Assembly: GCA_964517315.1 (NCBI GenBank)
Contig: CAZFCJ010000030.1
Coordinates: forward strand, 1 to 34,080
Origin: DASWJQ01 sp964517315
GTDB taxonomy: Bacteria; Chloroflexota; Anaerolineae; Anaerolineales; E44-bin32
Direction: 5' to 3'
Length of the DNA: 34,080 nt
Shown here: positions 24,215 through 32,092 of the stretch, one piece after another
Layout of the letters: every line of letters begins with the position of its first letter
Numbering within the stretch: position 1 is the stretch's first letter
Translations under genes and position numbers: made by a program
Notes under the pieces: model-generated
Told to the model about the DNA's origin: nothing
The model's database searches: none
Seen by the model: the letters and a program-made list of their open reading frames with translations, nothing else

Positions 24215-26001
24215 CGAGTGTCCTCCCGCTGGGCCTGCTCGAAGTCTCCGGGCTGATCCGTCAGGCAGGCGGTTCGACCGAAGACGAGTACATGTTCCGC
24301 CATACGTTGATGCAGGAGACCGTGTACGGGACGTTGCTGCGCGACGAGCGTTCCGACCTGCACCGCGCCGTCGGCCGGGCGATGGAGCGCGCGTTCTCTA
24401 ATGGCCTCGATGAGCGCGCCTCCGTACTTGCCGGGCATTTTCTGAAGGGTGATGAACGGGCTGACGCGGCCCGGTATTTCAAGAAAGCGGGTGACCAGGC
24501 GGCGCGCGTGTACGCCCTTGCAGAAGCCCTGGAACATTACGGGCAGGCGCTGAAGCTCGCCAAGGAGGGTTTCGGCGAGGAGGGTGACCTCAAGCACCTT
24601 TACCGTCGACGCGGGCGGATGTTTGAGCTGAGCGGTCGTTACGAAGATGCTGTTGCGAGCTATGTGCAATGCGAAAAGTTCGGCCGCGAAACCGGGGATG
24701 CGGGGTTGGAGCTGCGCGGCATGGTCCGACGAGCCAATCTTTACTGCTTTCCGAATCCGGTGATGGACCTGAAAAAGGGCCGGGCTCTCTCCAATCGAAC
24801 TCTTGAGCGGGCGAGGCAGGTCGGGGACCGCGAGATTGAATGTTTGGCGATCTGGAATCTGATGAAGATCCACGAGTTCACGGAGGAGTACGAGCAGGCA
24901 GCGCAGCTCGGCCAGCAGGCGCTCGAATTGGCCGAAGAATTGGGCCTCGATTCGCAGCGGGCCTTCATCACAAACGATCTGGCGGCGATTTCCCTCACTT
25001 TCGGAGATCTTACGGATGGCTGGCGCCTCAATCGCGAAGCCCAGGTCTTGTGGAAAGAGCTTGACAACCTGCCGATGCTGACGGACAGCTTGGCCAACGA
25101 GATGGTCTTTCATATCTTCGGCGGGGAGTACGACCAAGCCCTGGAGGTTTCACGACAGGCGGGTGAGTTGAGCGAGAAGATCAACAACCTTTGGGGTCAA
25201 TCCTACAGCCGGTACCTCGTCTACTGGGTTCACTTTGAGCGCGGGGAAATCGCGCGCGGACTGGAGACAGCGCGTCGCTGTATTGAGTACGGCGACCGGG
25301 CCGGTTTTGTCGTACCCTCGGTCCAGACGCTGGCCGAGATCGGCGTGATGTACGCCTATATGGGCCAGCACGACCTCGCCCTCGAAACGTTGGAGCAGGC
25401 CATTGAGAACGGAGAAAAGCACTTTCCGGATTGGCAATCAGGAATTCTAGCGTTCAAGATGCTCGGCCACGCGTGGGCCGGCGAGCTTGATCAAGCGCAG
25501 GTCATCTTGTCGGAAGTTCAGAAGAGCCGGGAGCCGGAAGAAAGACGTGTTGTGAGCTTCCTTGAGTTCAGCTACTCAGTGTCCATTCCCGAGCTCGCCC
25601 TTAGACAAGGCGACCCGGAGTTCGCGCTGCGGGAGGCCGAATGGAGTATTGACGCGTTTGACAAACGGGGAATGCTGTTTCCACGGGCGGACGTGCTGTA
25701 CCTGCGCGGTTCGGCCCTGATGGCGCTGGAGCGATATGAGGAGGCGCGGGAGGCGCTGACGGAGGCCGACCGCATCGCCGAAAAGATCGGCTCGCGCCGA
25801 GTCCGGTGGCGTGTGCTGGCCGCGCTGGCAGAGCTTGCCCAACAAGAGGGCCGGGAGGACCGAGCGGATCGGCTCCGTGAGCAGGCCGGTCAGATCGTCC
25901 GTTTCATCGCCGATCACAGCGAGTCGCAAACTCAACGCGAGTCATTTCTCGACCAGGATCATGTCAAGGCACTACTCGCTGGAAGGGGAGATGCGCATTA
26001 A
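24211..26001 (+). CDS. TPR 'tail' protein 2
   Basis: 596 residues; the ATG overlaps the stop of tail 1 (ATGA). It opens 'MTSVLPLGLLEVSGLIRQ' and 'DEYMFRHTLMQETVYGTLLR', aligned residue for residue with tail 1. TPR-like repeats follow throughout ('AARYFKKAGDQAARVYALAE', 'EQAAQLGQQALELAEELGL', 'YEEAREALTEADRIAEKIG'), then the shared end motif 'WRVLAALAEL' and 'RESFL'. Identity to tails 1 and 3 is clear at both ends and low in the middle, so these are old paralogues with diverged binding surfaces rather than a recent duplication. No membrane segment or signal peptide, so cytoplasmic. Confidence 0.85.
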   Translation: MTSVLPLGLLEVSGLIRQAGGSTEDEYMFRHTLMQETVYGTLLRDERSDLHRAVGRAMERAFSNGLDERASVLAGHFLKGDERADAARYFKKAGDQAARVYALAEALEHYGQALKLAKEGFGEEGDLKHLYRRRGRMFELSGRYEDAVASYVQCEKFGRETGDAGLELRGMVRRANLYCFPNPVMDLKKGRALSNRTLERARQVGDREIECLAIWNLMKIHEFTEEYEQAAQLGQQALELAEELGLDSQRAFITNDLAAISLTFGDLTDGWRLNREAQVLWKELDNLPMLTDSLANEMVFHIFGGEYDQALEVSRQAGELSEKINNLWGQSYSRYLVYWVHFERGEIARGLETARRCIEYGDRAGFVVPSVQTLAEIGVMYAYMGQHDLALETLEQAIENGEKHFPDWQSGILAFKMLGHAWAGELDQAQVILSEVQKSREPEERRVVSFLEFSYSVSIPELALRQGDPEFALREAEWSIDAFDKRGMLFPRADVLYLRGSALMALERYEEAREALTEADRIAEKIGSRRVRWRVLAALAELAQQEGREDRADRLREQAGQIVRFIADHSESQTQRESFLDQDHVKALLAGRGDAH

Positions 26002-26086
26002 CGGTCAAAGGGTGGAGGACGCTCTCGTTCCTCTGGCACGGCTCCGAGCTACCGGAGTCGGTCCTCAAGGGGCGCGAAACGAATGA
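25991..26086 (+). CDS. Possible 31-residue bridging ORF between tails 2 and 3
   Basis: The ATG at 25991 follows AAGGGGAG directly. The frame overlaps the end of tail 2 by 11 bases, and its TGA overlaps the ATG of tail 3 (ATGA). The product (from 'MRINGQRVEDALVPLARLR') resembles nothing I know and is not a remnant of the head. Its likely use is to carry ribosomes across the only gap in the head-tail array. It could be chance. Confidence 0.3.
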   Translation: MRINGQRVEDALVPLARLRATGVGPQGARNE

Positions 26087-27888
26087 ATTCCTCGATCGCG
26101 CTCACGGTCTTGGAGACGGCCGGACTGGTCCGCTCCGTTGCGACCGCGCCCGAGGCGGAGTACGCCTTTCGACACGGCTTGCTGCAGGAGACGGTCTACC
26201 GATCGCTCCTGAGGCAAGAGCGGCAGAAGCTGCATTTGGAAGTCGGGCAAACGATCGAAAGCAGCTATTCTGAACGGACCCCGGAGCTGGCGCCGCTCTT
26301 GGGAGGCCATTTCCTAAGGGGCGGGGATGAGGAGAGGGCCTTGCGCTACTTCACTCTGGCCGGGGAGGAAGCCCGCAAACGCTATGCCAACATCGAGGCG
26401 CTCGAATATTACCAGACCGCGATCGATCTGGCCCGTGAGCTCGAGCGGCCCATCGAGGAAGCCAAACTGCTGCGCGAGCTGGGCCTGACGCATGAGATCG
26501 TGGGCGATCTGGAGGCCGCGCGCCGGGACCACAAGCACGCGCTGGCGTTGGGGCGTGAGCTCGCCGATTTGGAGATCGAATGGCGTGCGCTGCACGACCT
26601 CGGTAAGGTCTGGGCTGCACAAGACTACTCCGAGGCGGGCGAAAAGTTCCGCGCCGCGCTGGAGGTCGCCCGTAAAATTGGGGACCAAGAGGCGATCGCC
26701 CGCAGCCTAAATCGACTCGGGAACTGGCATATCAATTTGGGAGAAGCCGAGGAGTCGAAACGCAACCACGAAGAGGCACTTGAAATCTTCGAACAGCTGG
26801 ATCATCAGCGGGGCATCGCCGAGACGCTCGATTTCCTGGGCATGACGAACATGATCAGCGGCGACGTCACACGCGGGACGGAATACTACGATCGGGCCAT
26901 CCCCATCCTGCGCTCGATCGACGACAAGCAGCGGCTGGCCAGCGCCATGACGGCGCGCGTCTTACGGGGCGGCCAGTCACAGTCGGAAACGGTCGTTGGA
27001 CTACCCGTCCCGGTCGATCAGATCTCGCAGGAGCTTACCGCCGCCATGGAGATGACCCGTGAGTTGGGATGGAAGTCGGGGGAGTGCTTCGCGATCTGGA
27101 TGAACGCGTTCGCCCTGAGCGCGGGCGGCGAATATGAGAGGGCTCTTCAAGCCGGTGAAGAAGCGTACACGTTATCAAGCGAAATCCAACATGTTCAGTG
27201 GATGGCAGCCTCCTGCTGCGCTCTGGGGCGCGTACTCATGGAGATCCTGAATTACGAAGAAGCCAGGGAGCATCTGGAGCGCGCGCTCGAACTGGCGCGC
27301 GAGACGGGATCTCAACATTGGCACGGTGTCACGACAGGGACGCTTGTCAGGGTGTGCGCCCAGCAGGGCGATATTTCGAGAGCCGAGACCGCGCTGGCGG
27401 AATTCATGAAATCGGCACCGGGGATGAAAATGATAGGCGATCGACTGTCCTGGTTAGCGAAGTCGGAACTCCTGCTCGTACAGCGTGAGCATCAGGCCGC
27501 GATGGAGATCTTGGACCGGTTGCTGCGGGAGGCCCCGGGCTACTCCAAGGAGCAGGTCATCCCCCGGATTCACCGCACCCGTGCCCTGGCCTGCGCAGGC
27601 CTGGGCGATTGGGAACAGGCGCGTGAACAACTCGAGTCTGCACTCGGCCTGACCGTGAAATTGGGGGCGCGTTCCCTCGCCTGGCGACTGCACGCGGATT
27701 TGGCCCGGGTGCTGGCCGCTCTGGGCGAGCCCGGGTTGGCTCAAGAACATGCGAGTCAGGGCAGGGAGCTGGTGCGAACGCTTCTTGACAACGTCTCCAA
27801 TGCCGATCGGAGAGATCAGTTTCGGCAGCGGGCTGAAGACTTCCTGGCCCGTTCCGTAGCCTCCGAAGATGGCCCGACCTTTCCCTGA
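26083..27888 (+). CDS. TPR 'tail' protein 3
   Basis: 601 residues. The start has the same layout as tails 1 and 2: 'MNSSIALTVLETAGLVRS' then 'AEYAFRHGLLQETVYRSLLR', with 13 residues before 'GLVR'. About twelve TPR-like repeats follow. Those at residues ~160-280 are the most regular ('EKFRAALEVARKIGDQEAIA', 'GEAEESKRNHEEALEIFEQL'), as in TPR_12-type arrays. The end keeps 'LAWRLHADLARVLAALGEP' and 'RRDQF'. No catalytic domain. Last gene of the coupled array; a 129-base spacer separates it from the DinB-like gene. Confidence 0.85.
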   Translation: MNSSIALTVLETAGLVRSVATAPEAEYAFRHGLLQETVYRSLLRQERQKLHLEVGQTIESSYSERTPELAPLLGGHFLRGGDEERALRYFTLAGEEARKRYANIEALEYYQTAIDLARELERPIEEAKLLRELGLTHEIVGDLEAARRDHKHALALGRELADLEIEWRALHDLGKVWAAQDYSEAGEKFRAALEVARKIGDQEAIARSLNRLGNWHINLGEAEESKRNHEEALEIFEQLDHQRGIAETLDFLGMTNMISGDVTRGTEYYDRAIPILRSIDDKQRLASAMTARVLRGGQSQSETVVGLPVPVDQISQELTAAMEMTRELGWKSGECFAIWMNAFALSAGGEYERALQAGEEAYTLSSEIQHVQWMAASCCALGRVLMEILNYEEAREHLERALELARETGSQHWHGVTTGTLVRVCAQQGDISRAETALAEFMKSAPGMKMIGDRLSWLAKSELLLVQREHQAAMEILDRLLREAPGYSKEQVIPRIHRTRALACAGLGDWEQAREQLESALGLTVKLGARSLAWRLHADLARVLAALGEPGLAQEHASQGRELVRTLLDNVSNADRRDQFRQRAEDFLARSVASEDGPTFP

Positions 27889-28017
27889 TGTGCCCGGTTA
27901 GCAGCCGATGAGGTTTCAGGATCACACGGCGCCCGCTGCCTCCAAGGTGGCTTCACGTCGGCTACTCAGCGAAGCTGATACCAATGCGGAGACGGAGGAC
28001 TAAAGTGAGAATCGACG

Positions 28018-28533
28018 ATGGAGCCGAATGAAATACAGGGGGCACATCTTGCGTGGGCGCACGAATTCTTTCAGCTCGTCACCCAGGATGTCACCCCGGA
28101 GCAGGCCCGGTGGCAGCCCCCAGGAACGGCCAACCCCCTGGGCGCCGTTCTCGCCCACGCTGTTATTACCGAAGATGTAGGGGTTCAGATCATCCTGGCG
28201 GAGGAGAAGCCACTCTTCGCCGGAGACTGGGAAGGCCAAACCGGTATCAGTGATCTCGAGCCAAGAATCACGCCTGAATGGGCAGAAAGCGTCGAGATCG
28301 ACTTGGAGGCATTCCGCCGTTACATGAAGGCCGTGTTCGCACGATCAGAAGAGGTGGTGGCGGGGCTGACGGCTCAGGACTTGGAGCGTGAGATCGATTT
28401 GACCGAAATGGGCATGGGGATCAAGACGGGCCACCAGGTGCTCGCGGAACTTATCGTGTCGCATCTGAACAATATGATCGGCGAAATCGCCGTGCTCAAA
28501 GGGCTGCAAGGGGCTCAAGGCTATCCGTTCTGA
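28018..28533 (+). CDS. DinB-like four-helix-bundle protein
   Basis: 171 residues. The pattern fits the DinB/YfiT superfamily: an N-terminal 'AHLAWAHEFFQLVTQDVTPE' helix, 'NPLGAVLAHAVITEDVGVQI' containing a candidate metal-binding His, and a late 'VLAELIVSHLNNMIGEIAVL' with a second His. Typical members use three His to bind a metal and act as thiol-dependent transferases or hydrolases (bacillithiol or mycothiol related). The substrate here is unknown. It sits between the tail array and the kinase, all on one strand. Family call good, function open. Confidence 0.75.
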   Translation: MEPNEIQGAHLAWAHEFFQLVTQDVTPEQARWQPPGTANPLGAVLAHAVITEDVGVQIILAEEKPLFAGDWEGQTGISDLEPRITPEWAESVEIDLEAFRRYMKAVFARSEEVVAGLTAQDLEREIDLTEMGMGIKTGHQVLAELIVSHLNNMIGEIAVLKGLQGAQGYPF

Positions 28534-28607
28534 GGGGCCTCGTGTTTGGCGAATGGATCGCGCCGTAAGGGGCAAACACCCACGGAGTTGACACCGGGAA
28601 TCTTGGG

Positions 28608-30026
28608 ATGACCGCTGAGAAGACAGGACGGACTCGCACCAAGAATATGGAGTTTATGCGCGGCCTGGAGCTGTTCTCCGGGCTGTCCGATGAGGATCTG
28701 AGTCGCCTCCACGAGCGCGCCGAGCCGGTGGAGTTAAGCCGGGGCGACGTGTTGATGGAGGAGGGCAGCGAGGGAGACTCCCTGTATATCGTCCTGGAGG
28801 GCGAATTCGAGATTACCAAGCGGGCCGGTGAGAGGGACGTGGTGCTGGCAGTCCGGGGTGGGGGGGAGGTGATGGGCGAGATGTCGATGCTCATCGAAGC
28901 CCCGCGCTCGGCGACGGTGACCGCCTTGGGCCCGAGCCGGCTGCTGCGCTTGAGTCACGAGGCATTTCTCGGCGTGCTCCGTTCCAGCAGCGAGGCGGCG
29001 CTGGCGATCTTGAGCACGGTGACCGAGCGCTTACAGCACACCGAGGCGATGCTGCGCCAGCACGAGAAGCTCAGCGCTCTGGGCACGCTGGCGGCCGGGC
29101 TGGCGCATGAGCTGAACAACCCCGCGGCGGCGATCCGGCGCTCGGCGGAACAGCTGGGAGATCTGTTGGAGAAGTGGCAGCTGCTGAGCCACGAGGTCGG
29201 CCGCTTGGCGGTCGAGCAGGCACAGAAGAATGAGCTGGCCCGACTGCGAGCCGAGCTCATCGAACGAGGCGGCAACGAGCTCGGCCTTTCCAGCCTCGAA
29301 CGCAGCGACCGGGAAACCGAGCTCGAATCATGGTTGGAAGATCATGGAATAGAGCGAGCATGGGAGTGGACCGCCACTCTGGTCGCCCGCGGGTGGACTC
29401 CGGATGACCTCGGACCAACCAGAGAGGCGTTTGGAGCGGATCATTTCGCTACGCTCGTCAAGTGGTTGGGCTGCAGTTCGGAGGCATTGAGCCTGACGGA
29501 TGAGATCAGTCGCGCTTCCGGCAGGATTTCGGATATCGTTTCGACGGTCAAGACCTATTCCTATCTGGACCAGGGCCCGGAACAAGATGTGGATGTCCAC
29601 CAGGGTTTGGAAGACACTCTCGTGATCCTGCGCCATAAAACGGGAGAGGGCATCCGGATCGTGCGCGAGTTCGATCCCGACTTGCCCGAGATTGAGGCCT
29701 TCGGCAGCGAGCTGACCCAGGTGTGGACCAACCTGATCGATAATGCCATTGATGCCCTGGACGGCGAAGGATCGATCACACTTCAAACCCGCGCCCTGGG
29801 CGACGAGATCGCAGTGAGCGTTTGCGACGATGGACCCGGAATCCCCGAGAACATCCAGGATCGTATCTTCGATCCATTCTTCACCACCAAGCCGCCGGGC
29901 GTGGGTACAGGGCTCGGCCTGCACATTTCCTACACCGTTGTCACCCAACGGCACGGAGGGTCCATCGACGTCGAGTCCGAGCCCGGACGCACCTGTTTCA
30001 TCATTCGGCTTCCCGTGCAGCGCTAG
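28608..30026 (+). CDS. Histidine kinase with N-terminal cyclic-nucleotide-binding domain
   Basis: 472 residues, soluble. Residues ~18-140 are a cyclic-nucleotide-binding domain with cassette 'GEMSMLIEAPRSATV', retaining Glu91 and Arg100. The dimerisation box 'LAAGLAHELNNPAAAIRRSA' carries phospho-acceptor His167. A ~130-residue helical insert follows before the catalytic domain: N-box 'WTNLIDNAIDAL' (Asn375/Asn379), G1 'CDDGPGIPE', 'FDPFFTTK', G2 'GTGLGLHI' (433-440). A cyclic nucleotide probably controls autophosphorylation. There is no adjacent regulator. The best partners in the window are the receiver/TrxR-like fusion at 14992, whose family I recall being paired with this kinase type, and the lone receiver at 4466. 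Confidence 0.92.
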   Translation: MTAEKTGRTRTKNMEFMRGLELFSGLSDEDLSRLHERAEPVELSRGDVLMEEGSEGDSLYIVLEGEFEITKRAGERDVVLAVRGGGEVMGEMSMLIEAPRSATVTALGPSRLLRLSHEAFLGVLRSSSEAALAILSTVTERLQHTEAMLRQHEKLSALGTLAAGLAHELNNPAAAIRRSAEQLGDLLEKWQLLSHEVGRLAVEQAQKNELARLRAELIERGGNELGLSSLERSDRETELESWLEDHGIERAWEWTATLVARGWTPDDLGPTREAFGADHFATLVKWLGCSSEALSLTDEISRASGRISDIVSTVKTYSYLDQGPEQDVDVHQGLEDTLVILRHKTGEGIRIVREFDPDLPEIEAFGSELTQVWTNLIDNAIDALDGEGSITLQTRALGDEIAVSVCDDGPGIPENIQDRIFDPFFTTKPPGVGTGLGLHISYTVVTQRHGGSIDVESEPGRTCFIIRLPVQR

Positions 30027-30176
30027 CCACGCAGGGCTTCGGCAGGGCCTGATTTGGCGTGTCAAGACCGCGCCGCGTACCTTCCGGCGCGTGATCACGG
30101 CGGTCTGGCTTGGCCGTGGCACAGGGTTCGCTGACCGGCGTGTCCCACCGGCCGGCGTCGAAGAGCGAGAAGTTGC

Positions 30177-30353
30177 ATGCAGTTCTCCGAAGGTTCAAAC
30201 CGTTCCACGGCCATATTCGGGTTCTTTGGTCGTTCGCGCCAATCGCTTGAGAGAACTGTTGGACTGATCCGCTCGGTCCTGATCTAACACGGTCGACCTT
30301 TCCGACACCGCCATCTGGTTCGCTTCTACTCGCAGTTCATCCAGCAGGGCGGA
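30177..30353 (+). pseudogene. Truncated fkbM-type methyltransferase pseudogene
   Basis: From the ATG at 30177 the frame reads 'MQFSEGSNRS...', then 'GLIRSVLI', a TAA at 30285-30287 (codon 37), then 'HGRPFRHRHLVRFYSQFIQQ'. The intact gene at 31081 has 'MQGPEGSS...', 'GLTRSVLIYYGHPFRHGELV', 'RFYSQFIRQ' at the same positions, with Tyr (TAT) where this copy has TAA. Similarity stops near codon 59, before the SAM motif. This is a dead 5' fragment of a duplicated gene. The surrounding spacer (30027-30489) shows no other gene. Confidence 0.85.
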
Positions 30354-30489
30354 GGGGGCTTGAGCCGCAGACGCAATGGGATTGATCGGCTGACTGGCGT
30401 TCATGCACATGGGTGGTGCGGATTTCTGACCCGGCTGGCTGTCGGAGCCGGAGGGCTGAGTGTAAGCGGATTGTGGAAGGGACGTAATT

Positions 30490-30933
30490 GTGAGACAGCG
30501 AAAACTGCGATTGGCGGTCAAGCTACTGTTCGCCCTGGCCGCGCTGTGGTCCCTGGTCGCCATGGCGCGCATCCTGCTCTCGCCGAGCTGGCTCCAGTCG
30601 GCGACGGCCGTCAGCGTGGTCGAGGGGACGGAGCCATCGGAGGCGGAGGGCGAGATGCAGTCCGAGATCCGCTCCCTGTCGTACTACGAAGCTCAGGGGG
30701 CGTGGGGACTGGTCGTCCTTCTCGTGTTCGCCCTGCCGTACCTGGGAAGCGCGGCGCTGGTCTGGCGACAGCGGGCAGCCGCGGGAGCCCTGCTGGGGCT
30801 GGTCGGTGTCGTCCTGACTGTGCTGGCCGGCTTCTCGATCGGCCTGTTCTTCCTGCCGGCCGCGCTGACGGCGATCCTCGGGGCGCTCGGCCTCGGTGCC
30901 CTGGCCTGGCTGGGGCGGAACCGTTTGCGATGA
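30490..30933 (+). CDS. Small integral membrane protein, unknown
   Basis: 147 residues from a GTG with GAAGGGA nine bases upstream. One hydrophobic helix lies near residues 9-28 and an extracytoplasmic or loop stretch of ~45 residues rich in Glu/Ser follows. Three more helices (~72-92, 97-118, 120-140) separated by short Arg-containing turns complete it. No family recognised. It lies between the dead and intact FkbM copies and may have arrived with the rearrangement that cut the first copy. Confidence 0.6.
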   Translation: MRQRKLRLAVKLLFALAALWSLVAMARILLSPSWLQSATAVSVVEGTEPSEAEGEMQSEIRSLSYYEAQGAWGLVVLLVFALPYLGSAALVWRQRAAAGALLGLVGVVLTVLAGFSIGLFFLPAALTAILGALGLGALAWLGRNRLR

Positions 30934-31080
30934 GTTTGGGCTCATTGAACCATAAGCGTGAAGGGCTCGCAGCTGAGATCACCGCCATCGATTATGGGTT
31001 CTATGCCCCGGGCAGATCGCTCCAACGGGAGATGATGATCGGTTGGCCGTCTCGCCCATCGCCGATGACAGAGGCTGTGC

Positions 31081-31887
31081 ATGCAGGGTCCTGAAGGTTC
31101 CAGCGCCCCCCCGGGGACCTTCGCGTTTCTCGGCCCTTCGATCCGGGCGTTGGAGAAGGCGATCGGGTTGACGCGCTCGGTCCTGATCTATTACGGTCAC
31201 CCATTCCGCCATGGCGAATTGGTCCGCTTTTATTCGCAATTCATCCGGCAGGGCGATTTGTGCTTCGATGTAGGTGCTCATCTGGGCAGCCGCACCCGAG
31301 CCTGGCTCGAGCTGGGGGCCCGAGTCATCGCGGTCGAGCCCCAGCCGATGTGCGCCGACTGGCTGCGGCGATCGTTCGGTGGGCACCCCGGCGTCGAACT
31401 GGTGGAAAAGGCCCTCGGCGCCCGCGGGGGGAGGGCCAAAATGTGGGTCAGCCGGTTGAACCCCACGGTCTCGACACTTTCCCCGTCCTGGCGTAAGACC
31501 GTCGCAAGCAGCCCCGGGTTCAGCGGAGTCCGCTGGCAGGACTCGATTGGGGTAGAAGTCACCACGCTCGACGCGCTGATCGCCGCCCACGGCCGACCCT
31601 CTTTTTGTAAAATCGACGTCGAAGGGGCGGAGCTTGACGTCCTCCAAGGTTGCAGCGTCCCGCTTCGTTCGCTTTCGTTTGAGTTCGTGCCGCCGATGGT
31701 CGAAACTGCGCTCGCCTGTATCGAGCGGTTGCGCGACTTGGGTCCTTATGAGTACCAATGGGGCATTGGTGAGCCGCCCCGTCTGCAGGCGCAATCGTGG
31801 CTGCCCCCTGATGAGATGAAATCCGTGCTGGCTGGAATCCCCGCCACAACGAAGGCCGGCGACGTGTACGCGCGATGCTTGTCCTGA
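31081..31887 (+). CDS. FkbM-family SAM-dependent methyltransferase
   Basis: 268 residues. The Rossmann core begins at 'GDLCFDVGAHLGSRTRAWLE' (SAM motif I), followed by 'ARVIAVEPQPMCADWL' (acidic residue for the SAM ribose), 'VELVEKALGARGG', 'SIGVEVTTLDALIA', and 'FCKIDVEGAELDVLQG', the FkbM hallmark 'K.D.EG.E...L.G'. FkbM enzymes O-methylate hydroxyls of sugars, lipids or natural products; the acceptor here is unknown. Residues 1-60 are a helical extension shared with the pseudogene upstream. No glycan or natural-product cluster is visible. The ATG has no convincing ribosome site. Confidence 0.88.
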   Translation: MQGPEGSSAPPGTFAFLGPSIRALEKAIGLTRSVLIYYGHPFRHGELVRFYSQFIRQGDLCFDVGAHLGSRTRAWLELGARVIAVEPQPMCADWLRRSFGGHPGVELVEKALGARGGRAKMWVSRLNPTVSTLSPSWRKTVASSPGFSGVRWQDSIGVEVTTLDALIAAHGRPSFCKIDVEGAELDVLQGCSVPLRSLSFEFVPPMVETALACIERLRDLGPYEYQWGIGEPPRLQAQSWLPPDEMKSVLAGIPATTKAGDVYARCLS

Positions 31888-32092
31888 GCCGGGATCGCCG
31901 AGCGGAAGCTCCCCGCGCCGGCCATGACTGTGATCGCGCAATCCACAGCTTCACTGTGGCACGCCCTTCAAGGCGGTTCCTTGTCCGTTTCAAAATGCAG
32001 GTGGATTAGAACGAGGATCCCGCAAAGAGATAATGGCGGGGAGATAAGGCCCCGTTTCCTGGGGCAAATTTCGCTGGCCCGGCTGCATTGGG

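Noticed and set aside
24106..25137. 343-codon minus-strand frame across the tail 1/tail 2 junction
   Set aside because: Same kind of shadow; both plus-strand tails are supported by shared motifs.
30979..31941. 320-codon minus-strand frame opposite the FkbM gene
   Set aside because: The plus strand has the full FkbM motif set; the antisense product resembles nothing.
32049..32065. Terminator hairpin GCCCC/GGGGC after the FkbM gene
   Set aside because: The stem has only 5 bp, with a 7-base loop and no T-tract on the useful side.
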